Counted from the first letter of the stretch, positions 1-6,586 are shown. The stretch: DNA of 6,586 nt from an uncultured Bacteroidales bacterium (GCA_946405045.1 CAMJFV010000108.1:1-6586); one strand, 5' to 3'. Notes: generated by a model not told the origin, from the letters alone. Numbers and translations: made by a program.

Positions 1-40
1 AAAACAGAAAAAAGATTATAGTAAGGGAATAAAAGATTCG

Positions 41-65
41 TCATAAAAGTCATATCAAATCATAT
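41..65 (+). repeat. Three short direct repeats (TCATA) upstream of the MFS promoter
   Basis: TCATA occurs at 41-45, 50-54 and 60-64, and the last two copies extend to TCATAT. The starts are 9 and 10 bases apart, close to one helical turn, so all copies would lie on one face of the DNA. They end about 16 bases before the candidate -33 element, a plausible position for an activator site. The region is AT-rich and the unit is short, so chance is a real alternative. Calling it an operator is inference. Confidence 0.3.
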
Positions 66-80
66 TTTAGCAATTCACGA

Positions 81-113
81 TTAGTAATAAATAAGGATTT
101 ATTGCTAATTTTG
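81..113 (+). promoter_or_regulatory. Candidate Bacteroidota-type promoter for the MFS gene
   Basis: TAATTTTG at 106-113 matches the Bacteroidota -7 consensus TAnnTTTG exactly. TTAG at 81-84 is one mismatch from the TTTG-like -33 element, with 21 bases between the two, which suits the primary sigma factor of this phylum. Transcription would start near 118-121, giving a leader of roughly 55 bases. The leader contains a small CCTC/GAGG stem (140-151) and no convincing Shine-Dalgarno sequence before the ATG at 176. Confidence 0.55.
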
Positions 114-175
114 CACCCGATTTTAAACAAACACTACTTCCTCTTATGAGGCTTTTATAAAATTTTAATTGAAAG

Positions 176-1375
176 ATGGACAAAATTTATTCAGCGGCGG
201 AATTGCGTCTGGCGAAGAATCATGCCCGCTATGCACTGATGACAATGTATTTCTTCGCAGGTTTCACATTCGCTACCCTATTCTCACGAATGCCTGCGCT
301 TAAAATCATCTATGATTTCAATTTCACCGGACTTGGTCTGATGGAACTGTCCATGTCGATTGGCGGACTGCTCATCATGCCTGTCTGCTCCAACCTTGCC
401 AACCGTTATGGCAGCAAGAATCTGACAGCGATGGGATTCATCGTGGCGACGCTGTTTGCGTTGATTCCAATAATGCCGTCGAAATATCTTCTATTCCCCA
501 TCTGCATGGCATACGGAATGTTTGTATCTCTGTTTGACATAGCGATCAACGGCAACTCTATCCTCGTTGAAAAGGCGTACAAACGCAGTATCTTGAGCAA
601 ATTCCACGCCATATACTACGTCGGCACACTGACAGGAGCTCTCGTCGCCATTCTATTCCTCACTTTCAATATTCCGACGTGGGCACACTTCTTGACAGCC
701 TCAGCATGCATATTCACCGAATTGACGCTGCTACGTAGGTTTATGATCAGGGAAAGGCCCAAAAAGAATCCGACAGATAAAAAATTCCGCCTGCTTTTCC
801 CTAAAGGCATATTACTTCTGATCGCATTCTTCGCACTGTTCAGCCGAGTGATTGAGGGTGTAGTGTCGACGTGGAGCACAACCTATATGAACGAAGTGAT
901 CACACTGCCACAGAATCTGGCACCAGTGGGATTGGCAGTATACGCATCCTTCATGGCAATCGGACGTTTTATGGGAGACATTGTGAGAAGCAGATACTCA
1001 GAGACGTATATATTAGTGGTTTGCAGCGTCATCACAATCATCGGATTGGGAATGTTCGCAAGCGCGGCCTCCTTTGGCGACGCTGCATTCGGAATCTCCG
1101 TCGTCGCCCTATTCATCACAGGCTTAGGCATGAGTTGCGTGGTGCCAATCATATATAGTCAGGCGGGCAGTCAACCCGACGTCACACCAGGAGCAGGAAT
1201 CGCCATGGTCAACACTATAAGCGGCACCGGATTTTTGTTCGGACCATTCATGATCGCCAATATCGCAGATGCATTCGGATTGAGAGTCTCGTTCATATAC
1301 GTCTGGACGTTGAGCATCGCAATGGGGATCCTGGCAACAATATTATATAAATTAAAAATGCGAAATGATAAATGA
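176..1375 (+). CDS. MFS transporter, YbjJ/MosC-like, 12 transmembrane helices
   Basis: This encodes a 399-residue inner-membrane secondary transporter of the Major Facilitator Superfamily. About twelve hydrophobic segments can be drawn, near residues 18-36, 53-73, 84-100, 104-126, 146-165, 168-188, 210-230, 250-268, 277-296, 302-328, 338-362 and 370-392, with a basic central loop at 189-209. A motif-A-like loop follows helix 2 (NLANRYGSKN, 73-82) and a related one follows helix 8 (GDIVRSRYSE, 267-276). HAIYYVGTLTGA (144-155), EGVVSTW (227-233), YASFMAIGRFMGD (256-268) and the glycine-rich GTGFLFGPF (350-358) resemble the YbjJ/MosC-like group from memory. The substrate is unknown; the neighbouring mannanase suggests a sugar or sugar derivative, but members of this group are poorly characterised. 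The ATG at 176 is the first start after an in-frame TGA at 170-172. The gene ends 85 bases before the sensor gene and appears to be transcribed separately. Family confidence is high, substrate confidence is low. Confidence 0.9.
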   Translation: MDKIYSAAELRLAKNHARYALMTMYFFAGFTFATLFSRMPALKIIYDFNFTGLGLMELSMSIGGLLIMPVCSNLANRYGSKNLTAMGFIVATLFALIPIMPSKYLLFPICMAYGMFVSLFDIAINGNSILVEKAYKRSILSKFHAIYYVGTLTGALVAILFLTFNIPTWAHFLTASACIFTELTLLRRFMIRERPKKNPTDKKFRLLFPKGILLLIAFFALFSRVIEGVVSTWSTTYMNEVITLPQNLAPVGLAVYASFMAIGRFMGDIVRSRYSETYILVVCSVITIIGLGMFASAASFGDAAFGISVVALFITGLGMSCVVPIIYSQAGSQPDVTPGAGIAMVNTISGTGFLFGPFMIANIADAFGLRVSFIYVWTLSIAMGILATILYKLKMRNDK

Positions 1376-1382
1376 TAAATAT

Positions 1383-1418
1383 CACGTAAAAACGTGCGTG
1401 TAATATATTTTTCTCTTT
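1383..1418 (+). terminator. Weak hairpin plus T-rich stretch after the MFS gene
   Basis: CACGT (1383-1387) pairs with ACGTG (1392-1396) around an AAAA loop, only 7 bases past the stop codon. A T-rich stretch follows (1401-1418), but it starts four bases after the stem and is broken by A and C. The five-pair stem is short for an intrinsic terminator. It may reduce rather than stop read-through into the sensor gene. Confidence 0.3.
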
Positions 1419-1431
1419 CGCCATCTTTTTT

Positions 1432-1439
1432 TATTTTTG
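1432..1439 (+). promoter_or_regulatory. Candidate -7 element for the HTCS gene
   Basis: TATTTTTG fits TAnnTTTG, but it sits in a long T-rich tract where such matches arise easily. There is no clear -33 element; only a TTTT stretch near 1408-1411 has suitable spacing. If used, transcription would start near 1444-1447, leaving a leader of only about 15 bases with the ribosome binding site at its very 5' end. Read-through from the MFS promoter is an alternative source of HTCS mRNA. Confidence 0.4.
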
Positions 1440-1445
1440 TAATAC

Positions 1446-1451
1446 AAGGAG
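1446..1451 (+). promoter_or_regulatory. Shine-Dalgarno sequence AAGGAG of the HTCS gene
   Basis: AAGGAG lies 9 bases before the ATG at 1461 and supports that start. It stands out because the other two genes in the window have no recognisable Shine-Dalgarno site, which is common in Bacteroidota. Confidence 0.65.
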
Positions 1452-1460
1452 ATATATAAG

Positions 1461-4400
1461 ATGGCTGTTTTCAAGAAAATATTGATATGCGTTGTGATGC
1501 TTTGTGCTCTGGCAGGAGCAAAAGCTGAACGTCTTTTGTTTGCCCACTACACTATTGAAGACGGTCTGACAAGCAATTCAGTCAATGCGGTATGCCAAGA
1601 CACAAACGGCTATGTATGGATTGCCACACGTTTCGGAATCAGCCGTTTCGACGGAGTGAACTTCAAAAACTACAATTCATTCACAGATTCCGTAATGTTG
1701 AGAAACGATATTTATTACGCTTTTCTCCTTCCAAATGGCAAGCCAACATTCTCCAGTTCCAATTCTGTATTGTTCTCTTATAATGAGTTGTCAGATTCTT
1801 TTGAAGACATCTCATCTTTCCTTCCCAAAGACACATACAAACACGATTTGAAAGGTTTTTCTTCTCAACCTAATGGAGAAAATCTTCTATCCACAGCATG
1901 CGGATTATTTGGTTTTGACAACGCCACCAACCAGTTTCAACGCGTCGCTCAAAACTATCAAAACCATGTGCTTGATGTTTGCACCGACAAATTTGAGCGT
2001 TATTGGGTGGGACACTACAATGGTTTGGCCATCCTTGACAAAGACGGACACGAACTTCCTTTTGATCTATTAAAAGATCATTTCATCACTGACATCCATC
2101 CTCTCGACGACAATCACATTCTTATATGCTCTGCAGTGGGAGGATCATGGATCGCTAAAATCAACGGTGAGAAGGATGTTCCTACTCTGAAAAAATTGGA
2201 TGCTCCGTTTGATAATGTCAGTGCTGTGGTATCCGACAAACATAATATCATTTGGATTGGAACATTAAATGACGGCCTTTGGAAATGCAAGTTTGACGGT
2301 GCAAACTTTGAATATGACAAGATCATCCCATTGAATGAGCGTGAAGATGCTCTAGCAAAAATATCGTCGCTGTTTGTTGACAATGAAGGAAATGTTTGGG
2401 TGCCGACTCAGAGTTCTGGTGTTTGGAGAACAACTTCAATAAGCGATTACACCTATATCAAATCAAAAGACGTGGGTATTCCCAAAGCTGTTGGAGCATC
2501 ATTCTGTGAGACTGAGGATGGCGACGTGCTGATGGGGACCGACGGTTGTGGACTCTACTTGTTTGACAGCCAATTACAAATCAAACAGGAGATCAAAGGA
2601 CTGTCGTCGAACAGTGTTCTGACAATTGCCAAAGAGGACGGAGACTATTTGTTGGGTTTCTGGGGAGGAGAAAGCAACCGTTACAATTTAAAGACCGGAA
2701 ATATCTCAAAAATACTTTACAAAGGAATTGAAAATCCACGCTATACCACCAAAAATATATACCGCATGACAGACGGTTCTATCTACGTCTCTGCAGCAGG
2801 CGATGGTGTCTACCGTGGAAAAAATGAGACGTGGGAGAAATTGACATTGTCGGACTCTTCAATGAGCAACTATCCAGACGTCTGGGTGGAAGGATCATAC
2901 CAGAAACCAGACGGAAGCATTATCATATACACAGCAAGAACCATCTGGAGCAACAGATCTGGCCATTTCAAGCCTCTGCTTCCCGACGTCGATAAATCCC
3001 TCTCAAACAATCCTCTACACGTGAACCAGTGCGTCGCAAACAACGACAATATACTTTTTGCAGCGACAAATAAAGGAATCTACTGCTTTGATAAAGATGA
3101 TGTCTATCTTGGCACAATTGATTATATTCCGATGGGCGAATACGCGTCATTGCTGATAGACGAAAACAATATCTTATGGGCAAGCGGTTCAAACGGAATT
3201 CTGGCAATCGACACAAAAGGGATGACATACAACCGTATGTTACCAACCAACACAATTCCATCCTACGACTATTTCACCGGCAGAGCTTGTCTGCAGACTA
3301 AATCAGGATTCATCTTCTTTGGATGCAAAGACGGATTCGTACGCGTGCAGCCAAATGTGAAAACGTCTGAAAAAATCGATCACATGGCATTTTCACAGCT
3401 GAGCATCCGTGGAAAGGCTGTGCCAGTGGGAAGTGACATTCTTCCTCTTCCATTGAAGACAATGGAAAAATTGAACTTGTCGTATGATCAAAACAGATTT
3501 TCATTAGGATTCGACTGGGTCGACTTCTCTCTGACAAACAATATTGTGCCTAAATATCGTATTCCTGAAATCGGTATGGATTGGGAGTCGTTAGGTCACA
3601 AACGCAGTATAGACATCACATACCTGCCTGCAGGTGATTTCACAATTGAGTTGGCTGCATTCTCTGGAGGCAAACCAATTCAGGCTATCTCACTCCCCGT
3701 CTCCATCTCATCTCCATGGTGGAACAGTATTTGGTTCTATTGTCTGATTTTCCTATTGTCTTGTGTTCTGCTTTATGCTTTCTACCGAGCAAGGACTAAA
3801 AGATTGGAAGAGCACCGTCGGGAACTACAACAGATGGTAGATGAGAGGACTCGTGATCTCAACAATGCCAACACCCTATTGTCTGAACAAAAGTCGGCTA
3901 TCGAAGCAAGAAACGAGACCCTATTGGCAACGTTGAAACAGAAAGATCAGTTGGTGGCTGTGGTAGCGCACGACTTAAAGAATCCAATGTTCGCTATCGT
4001 CTCCACTTTGAAACGAATGTTGTCGCATATCTACACACAAGCCGAACAGCAGCGTCTACTCACCAAATTAGCTGATGAGTCAGAAGGATTGCAGAAACAA
4101 ATGGTCAGTCTGTTGCAATGGGCAAACGGAGACGTCGCGCTATCCACTTACCATCCATCGGCAGTAGACGCGAATGAACTGGTGAAAGAGGCGATCTCAC
4201 TATTGGAAGGTCTGGCAGGAGAAAAAGAAATCAATTTGTGTCAAGACGGAATGACACAATATGCCACATGGTGCGACCAACGTATGTTTTCAACCATCAT
4301 GCGCAACCTGATTACCAACGCCATCAAATTCTCCGTCAAAGGAGGTGAAGTGTCGGTGGAACTTTCCGAAACTGACGGCAACTCGATTATTAAAGTGACT

Positions 4401-5420
4401 GACAAAGGAGTCGGAATGTCACAAGATAAAGTAAATGAACTTCTGTCCGGTGAAAATATAACGTCCACTTCAGGCACGGAAGACGAGGTCGGCTATGGAT
4501 TCGGATTCAGAATCGTGCTTGATTATGTCCGCAAAAATAAAGGAAATCTACAGATTGAAAGCAAACCGCAAGATGGCACCACAGTGATCATCTCACTACC
4601 TAAATGTCAGGATGAGAAGTTGGAAATCCAAACAGACGACAAGCAGGATGTAGAGCTAACAATAAACAAAAATCTTCTTTCAGGAAAGTCTATTCTAATT
4701 GTTGATGACGACGAATTGATTCTTGAACATATCACTGAACTATTGTCTCCATACGTGGAAGTGCACCAAGCTCACGATGGAGAACATGGGATATCACAAG
4801 CACAGACGTATGTCCCAGACCTGATTATAAGTGATGTTGAGATGCCTAACATGAATGGTCTTGAGATGTATGAGAAATTGACGGGAGATTTGCTAACGTC
4901 TAACATTCCGTTGCTATTCCTGTCTGCCAAGACTGATGATAATATACGATTGAAAGGTCTCTCAATCGGAGCAATCGATTATATTACCAAACCATTTGAT
5001 GACGACGAGTTGCTGGTGAAAATCTGCAACTTCTTAATGTGGCATCAGAAAATACAGGTTACAGCATTAACCAAAACATTAGAAGGAGAAGAAGAGTCGA
5101 CAGACAAAATAAATCCACTGTTGGAAAAGATCATACTTTTGGTAAAGGAGAACTACACCAATCCGCTCTACAGTCTGACTGAATTCACTCAAGACCTAGG
5201 AATGAGCAAGTCAACTCTTTGCCGACGTTTGAAAGCGATAACAGACAAGACTGCAATGGAGATTCTGACAGAATACCGTCTCAACATGGCAAAAAATATG
5301 TTGACAGACGGTGATATGTCAGTCAGCGACGTAGCTTATGCCGTCGGCTTCAACGACCCATTATATTTTAGCAGACGTTTCAAACAATTTTTCGGATATC
5401 CGCCTAAATCAGCACGTTGA
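1461..5420 (+). CDS. Hybrid two-component system sensor/regulator (HTCS)
   Basis: This 1319-residue protein joins a periplasmic sensor, kinase, receiver and transcription factor in one chain. In order: signal peptide 1-22 (cleavage after AKA); about 14 Reg_prop blades over roughly 26-630, probably two seven-bladed propellers, the first blade carrying EDGLTSNSV (33-41) and YVWIATRFGISRFDG (51-65); Y_Y_Y domain about 655-750; one membrane helix about 754-775; basic coiled coil 777-828; HisKA with phospho-acceptor H837 in AHDLKNP; HATPase with N box N949/N953, D981-K-G-x-G985 and GYGFGF (1011-1016); receiver with D1082/D1083, phospho-acceptor D1125, S1155 and K1177; AraC-type domain about 1217-1319 with helix-turn-helix units near 1238-1264 and 1287-1310. 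All catalytic residues are present. Family members bind an oligosaccharide in the periplasm and activate a nearby glycan-use operon, here probably the mannanase at 5512. The ligand is inferred, likely a mannan or glucomannan oligosaccharide. Oddities are the AHDLKNP H-box and the long coiled coil, both unlike typical HTCS proteins. Confidence 0.96.
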   Translation: MAVFKKILICVVMLCALAGAKAERLLFAHYTIEDGLTSNSVNAVCQDTNGYVWIATRFGISRFDGVNFKNYNSFTDSVMLRNDIYYAFLLPNGKPTFSSSNSVLFSYNELSDSFEDISSFLPKDTYKHDLKGFSSQPNGENLLSTACGLFGFDNATNQFQRVAQNYQNHVLDVCTDKFERYWVGHYNGLAILDKDGHELPFDLLKDHFITDIHPLDDNHILICSAVGGSWIAKINGEKDVPTLKKLDAPFDNVSAVVSDKHNIIWIGTLNDGLWKCKFDGANFEYDKIIPLNEREDALAKISSLFVDNEGNVWVPTQSSGVWRTTSISDYTYIKSKDVGIPKAVGASFCETEDGDVLMGTDGCGLYLFDSQLQIKQEIKGLSSNSVLTIAKEDGDYLLGFWGGESNRYNLKTGNISKILYKGIENPRYTTKNIYRMTDGSIYVSAAGDGVYRGKNETWEKLTLSDSSMSNYPDVWVEGSYQKPDGSIIIYTARTIWSNRSGHFKPLLPDVDKSLSNNPLHVNQCVANNDNILFAATNKGIYCFDKDDVYLGTIDYIPMGEYASLLIDENNILWASGSNGILAIDTKGMTYNRMLPTNTIPSYDYFTGRACLQTKSGFIFFGCKDGFVRVQPNVKTSEKIDHMAFSQLSIRGKAVPVGSDILPLPLKTMEKLNLSYDQNRFSLGFDWVDFSLTNNIVPKYRIPEIGMDWESLGHKRSIDITYLPAGDFTIELAAFSGGKPIQAISLPVSISSPWWNSIWFYCLIFLLSCVLLYAFYRARTKRLEEHRRELQQMVDERTRDLNNANTLLSEQKSAIEARNETLLATLKQKDQLVAVVAHDLKNPMFAIVSTLKRMLSHIYTQAEQQRLLTKLADESEGLQKQMVSLLQWANGDVALSTYHPSAVDANELVKEAISLLEGLAGEKEINLCQDGMTQYATWCDQRMFSTIMRNLITNAIKFSVKGGEVSVELSETDGNSIIKVTDKGVGMSQDKVNELLSGENITSTSGTEDEVGYGFGFRIVLDYVRKNKGNLQIESKPQDGTTVIISLPKCQDEKLEIQTDDKQDVELTINKNLLSGKSILIVDDDELILEHITELLSPYVEVHQAHDGEHGISQAQTYVPDLIISDVEMPNMNGLEMYEKLTGDLLTSNIPLLFLSAKTDDNIRLKGLSIGAIDYITKPFDDDELLVKICNFLMWHQKIQVTALTKTLEGEEESTDKINPLLEKIILLVKENYTNPLYSLTEFTQDLGMSKSTLCRRLKAITDKTAMEILTEYRLNMAKNMLTDGDMSVSDVAYAVGFNDPLYFSRRFKQFFGYPPKSAR

Positions 5421-5439
5421 AACATTCATCCATATTTAT

Positions 5440-5451
5440 GAAAATATTTTC
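5440..5451. repeat. Perfect 12-bp palindrome GAAAATATTTTC beside the mannanase promoter
   Basis: The sequence is identical to its reverse complement and ends one base before the candidate -33 element TTAG at 5453. A looser inverted pair TCAT/ATGA (5427-5430, 5438-5441) overlaps its left edge. The position suits an activator or repressor site for the mannanase. It could also act as a very weak AT-only terminator of the HTCS gene, 20 bases past the stop codon. Function is inferred, and AT richness makes chance possible. Confidence 0.35.
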
Positions 5452-5452
5452 C

Positions 5453-5483
5453 TTAGTGTTTTTTGTGTTGTGATCTACCTTTG
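5453..5483 (+). promoter_or_regulatory. Candidate Bacteroidota-type promoter for the mannanase gene
   Basis: TACCTTTG at 5476-5483 matches TAnnTTTG exactly, in a less T-rich setting than the HTCS element. TTAG at 5453-5456 lies 19 bases upstream as a -33 candidate and is the same tetramer seen before the MFS gene. Transcription would start near 5488-5491, giving a leader of about 22 bases without a Shine-Dalgarno sequence. This is the best-supported promoter in the window and the likely target of the adjacent HTCS. Confidence 0.6.
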
Positions 5484-5511
5484 TCATAAATCAATTTAAC
5501 ACGCAAACAAT

Positions 5512-6586
5512 ATGGAGAAACTTATCATATTATATACTTTAGTACTCGGATTATTCTGTCAGACTAACCTTTACGCAAAAGAGGCTTCAACTGACAATAT
5601 GCGTATTAATAAAAACGCCAAGTCCTACAATTTCAAAGTTTCAGACGTTGACGGATTCAAGGTAGACGGTACGAAACTGCTCGACCGTTGTGGCAACGAG
5701 TTTGTGATGCGAGGCGTAAATTTAGCCTACACTTGGTTTAAGAGTTCAGCTTATACCCAGTTGGAAGCAATAAATAAATATGAGGCCAATGCGGTTCGTA
5801 TAGTGTTGGGAGACGGTGCTAAGTTTACCGCCGACGATGCCGCATCAGTCAAAACGATGATCGACAAGTGCAAGGAATATGGCATGGTGGCCATTGTGGA
5901 AGTTCACGACGCTACAGGCAGTGACGACATCAACGATTTAGTGAAGGCAGCCAACTATTTTGCCGACATGGCATCCGTATTGAAAGGCACAGAACATTAC
6001 GTCATAATCAATATCGCCAACGAATGGCATAAATCATCTTCAGCAGCCAACTGGAAAAACGGGTACAAACAAGCAATCCCCATAATTCGAAATGCAGGCC
6101 TTCGTCACTGTATCATGGTTGACGCCGGGGGATACGGTCAGAATGCATCAACAATCCATACATACGGCAAAGAAGTGCTGGCTGCCGACGTAGAGAACAA
6201 CATCTTATTCTCAATCCACATGTATGGCACAGCCGGCAATAAGAAAAAAATAGCATCAAATATCGACGGAGTTATAAATCAAGGCTTAGCACTATGTATT
6301 GGAGAATTCGGTTGGTATCATAGTGACGGTGATGTCGACGAACAACAGATTCTTTCCTACTGTAAAGAGAAGAATGTAGGATGGTTGGCATGGTCATGGT
6401 ATGGCAACGGAAGTCCAGTAGAATATCTTGACGTAGTGAAGGATCCTTCCTCCGATCCAGTGTTGTCATCGTACTCTAATATCAGTATCAACAACTGGAA
6501 AAACACAAAGACATGGAAAGCTTCAAGCGACTGGGGCAAAACAATCACCGACGCATGGAAGAGAGAAGCAAAAAAAGCAGCTTTAG
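5512..6586 (+). CDS. Secreted GH5 endo-beta-1,4-mannanase, probably subfamily GH5_8 (3' end beyond window)
   Basis: 358 complete codons are read without a stop, and the frame runs off the window. The product should hydrolyse internal beta-1,4-mannosidic bonds in mannan, glucomannan or galactomannan by the retaining mechanism. Residues 1-22 form a signal peptide with probable cleavage after LYA. The GH5 barrel covers about 45-350: RGVN (67-70), AVRIVLGDG (94-102), EVHDATG (130-136), acid/base E171 in NIANEW (167-172), HMY (236-238), nucleophile E265 in GEFG (264-267), DGDVDE (271-276), and WLAWSWYGNG (291-300), which supplies the conserved tryptophan. NIANEW, EVHDATG and the WLAWSW block closely resemble Bacillus alkaline mannanases of GH5_8, recalled rather than aligned. 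The ATG at 5512 follows an in-frame TAA (5497-5499); the next Met (residue 30) would lose the signal peptide. The barrel seems complete at the window end, so a short tail or an added module could follow. Another beta-glucan specificity is possible but less likely. Confidence 0.92.
   Translation, partial: MEKLIILYTLVLGLFCQTNLYAKEASTDNMRINKNAKSYNFKVSDVDGFKVDGTKLLDRCGNEFVMRGVNLAYTWFKSSAYTQLEAINKYEANAVRIVLGDGAKFTADDAASVKTMIDKCKEYGMVAIVEVHDATGSDDINDLVKAANYFADMASVLKGTEHYVIINIANEWHKSSSAANWKNGYKQAIPIIRNAGLRHCIMVDAGGYGQNASTIHTYGKEVLAADVENNILFSIHMYGTAGNKKKIASNIDGVINQGLALCIGEFGWYHSDGDVDEQQILSYCKEKNVGWLAWSWYGNGSPVEYLDVVKDPSSDPVLSSYSNISINNWKNTKTWKASSDWGKTITDAWKREAKKAAL

Noticed and set aside
146..160. Four-codon reading frame (ATG to TAA) in the MFS leader, overlapping a CCTC/GAGG stem at 140-151
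   Set aside because: It lacks a ribosome binding site, encodes only M-R-L-L, and the four-pair stem is too weak to support an attenuator claim.
406..1158. Open frames of 68-95 codons inside the MFS gene, three on the - strand and one on the + strand
   Set aside because: All overlap the MFS frame, which is clearly coding by its helix pattern and family motifs. Their translations show no recognisable domain and no initiation signals.
1592..4477. Six open frames of 63-97 codons inside the HTCS gene on both strands
   Set aside because: They lie within a continuous 1319-residue frame with intact domain structure and look like shadow frames.
5512..5577. Lipoprotein signal at Cys16 of the mannanase
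   Set aside because: The residues before the cysteine are G-L-F, with Phe at -1, which does not fit a lipobox. LYA at 20-22 is a better signal peptidase I site.
6272..6548. Two overlapping - strand open frames near the window end
   Set aside because: They run antisense to the mannanase frame, which carries the catalytic motifs. No promoter or family match is seen.
1..6586. Mobile element, CRISPR array, tRNA/rRNA, riboswitch or toxin-antitoxin pair
   Set aside because: No terminal inverted repeats, regularly spaced repeats, tRNA-like or rRNA-like sequence, or transposase or toxin-like frames were seen. Coding sequence fills nearly all the window.

Overview
The window looks like chromosomal DNA from a Bacteroidales bacterium, with Prevotella, Bacteroides or a gut/rumen relative most likely. 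Three things point there. One protein is a hybrid two-component system (HTCS) of the kind concentrated in Bacteroidota glycan loci. All three genes are preceded by a match to the Bacteroidota -7 element TAnnTTTG. Two of the three starts lack a clear Shine-Dalgarno sequence. Genus and species cannot be fixed from the sequence alone.

Layout, all on the + strand. 1-175 is an AT-rich leader with a candidate promoter (81-113) and three short TCATA repeats upstream of it. 176-1375 encodes a 399-residue, 12-helix Major Facilitator transporter most like the YbjJ/MosC group. 1376-1460 is an 85-bp gap with a weak hairpin, a -7-like element and a good ribosome binding site. 1461-5420 encodes a 1319-residue HTCS: signal peptide, two predicted seven-bladed Reg_prop propellers, Y_Y_Y domain, one membrane helix, coiled coil, histidine kinase, receiver and AraC-type DNA-binding domain in one chain. 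5421-5511 is a 91-bp gap with a perfect 12-bp palindrome next to a consensus promoter. 5512 to the window end encodes a secreted glycoside hydrolase family 5 enzyme, very probably a subfamily 8 endo-beta-1,4-mannanase. Its catalytic domain looks complete or nearly so, but no stop codon is reached before base 6586.

Working model (inference): the mannanase cuts beta-mannan outside the cytoplasm, the propeller sensor detects released oligosaccharides in the periplasm and activates transcription of the mannanase and any genes beyond it, and the MFS protein may carry a sugar or related solute across the inner membrane. The link between mannanase and sensor rests on adjacency and on the usual behaviour of HTCS genes. 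The link to the MFS gene is weaker, because each gene seems to have its own promoter. No SusC/SusD pair, mobile element, RNA gene or CRISPR array is visible.

Nothing here clearly shows an undescribed system. The points most worth a second look are the atypical kinase signature of the HTCS (AHDLKNP instead of the SHEFRTP-like motif usual in this family), a Bacillus-like GH5_8 mannanase in a Bacteroidota setting, and the candidate operators in the two outer promoter regions.
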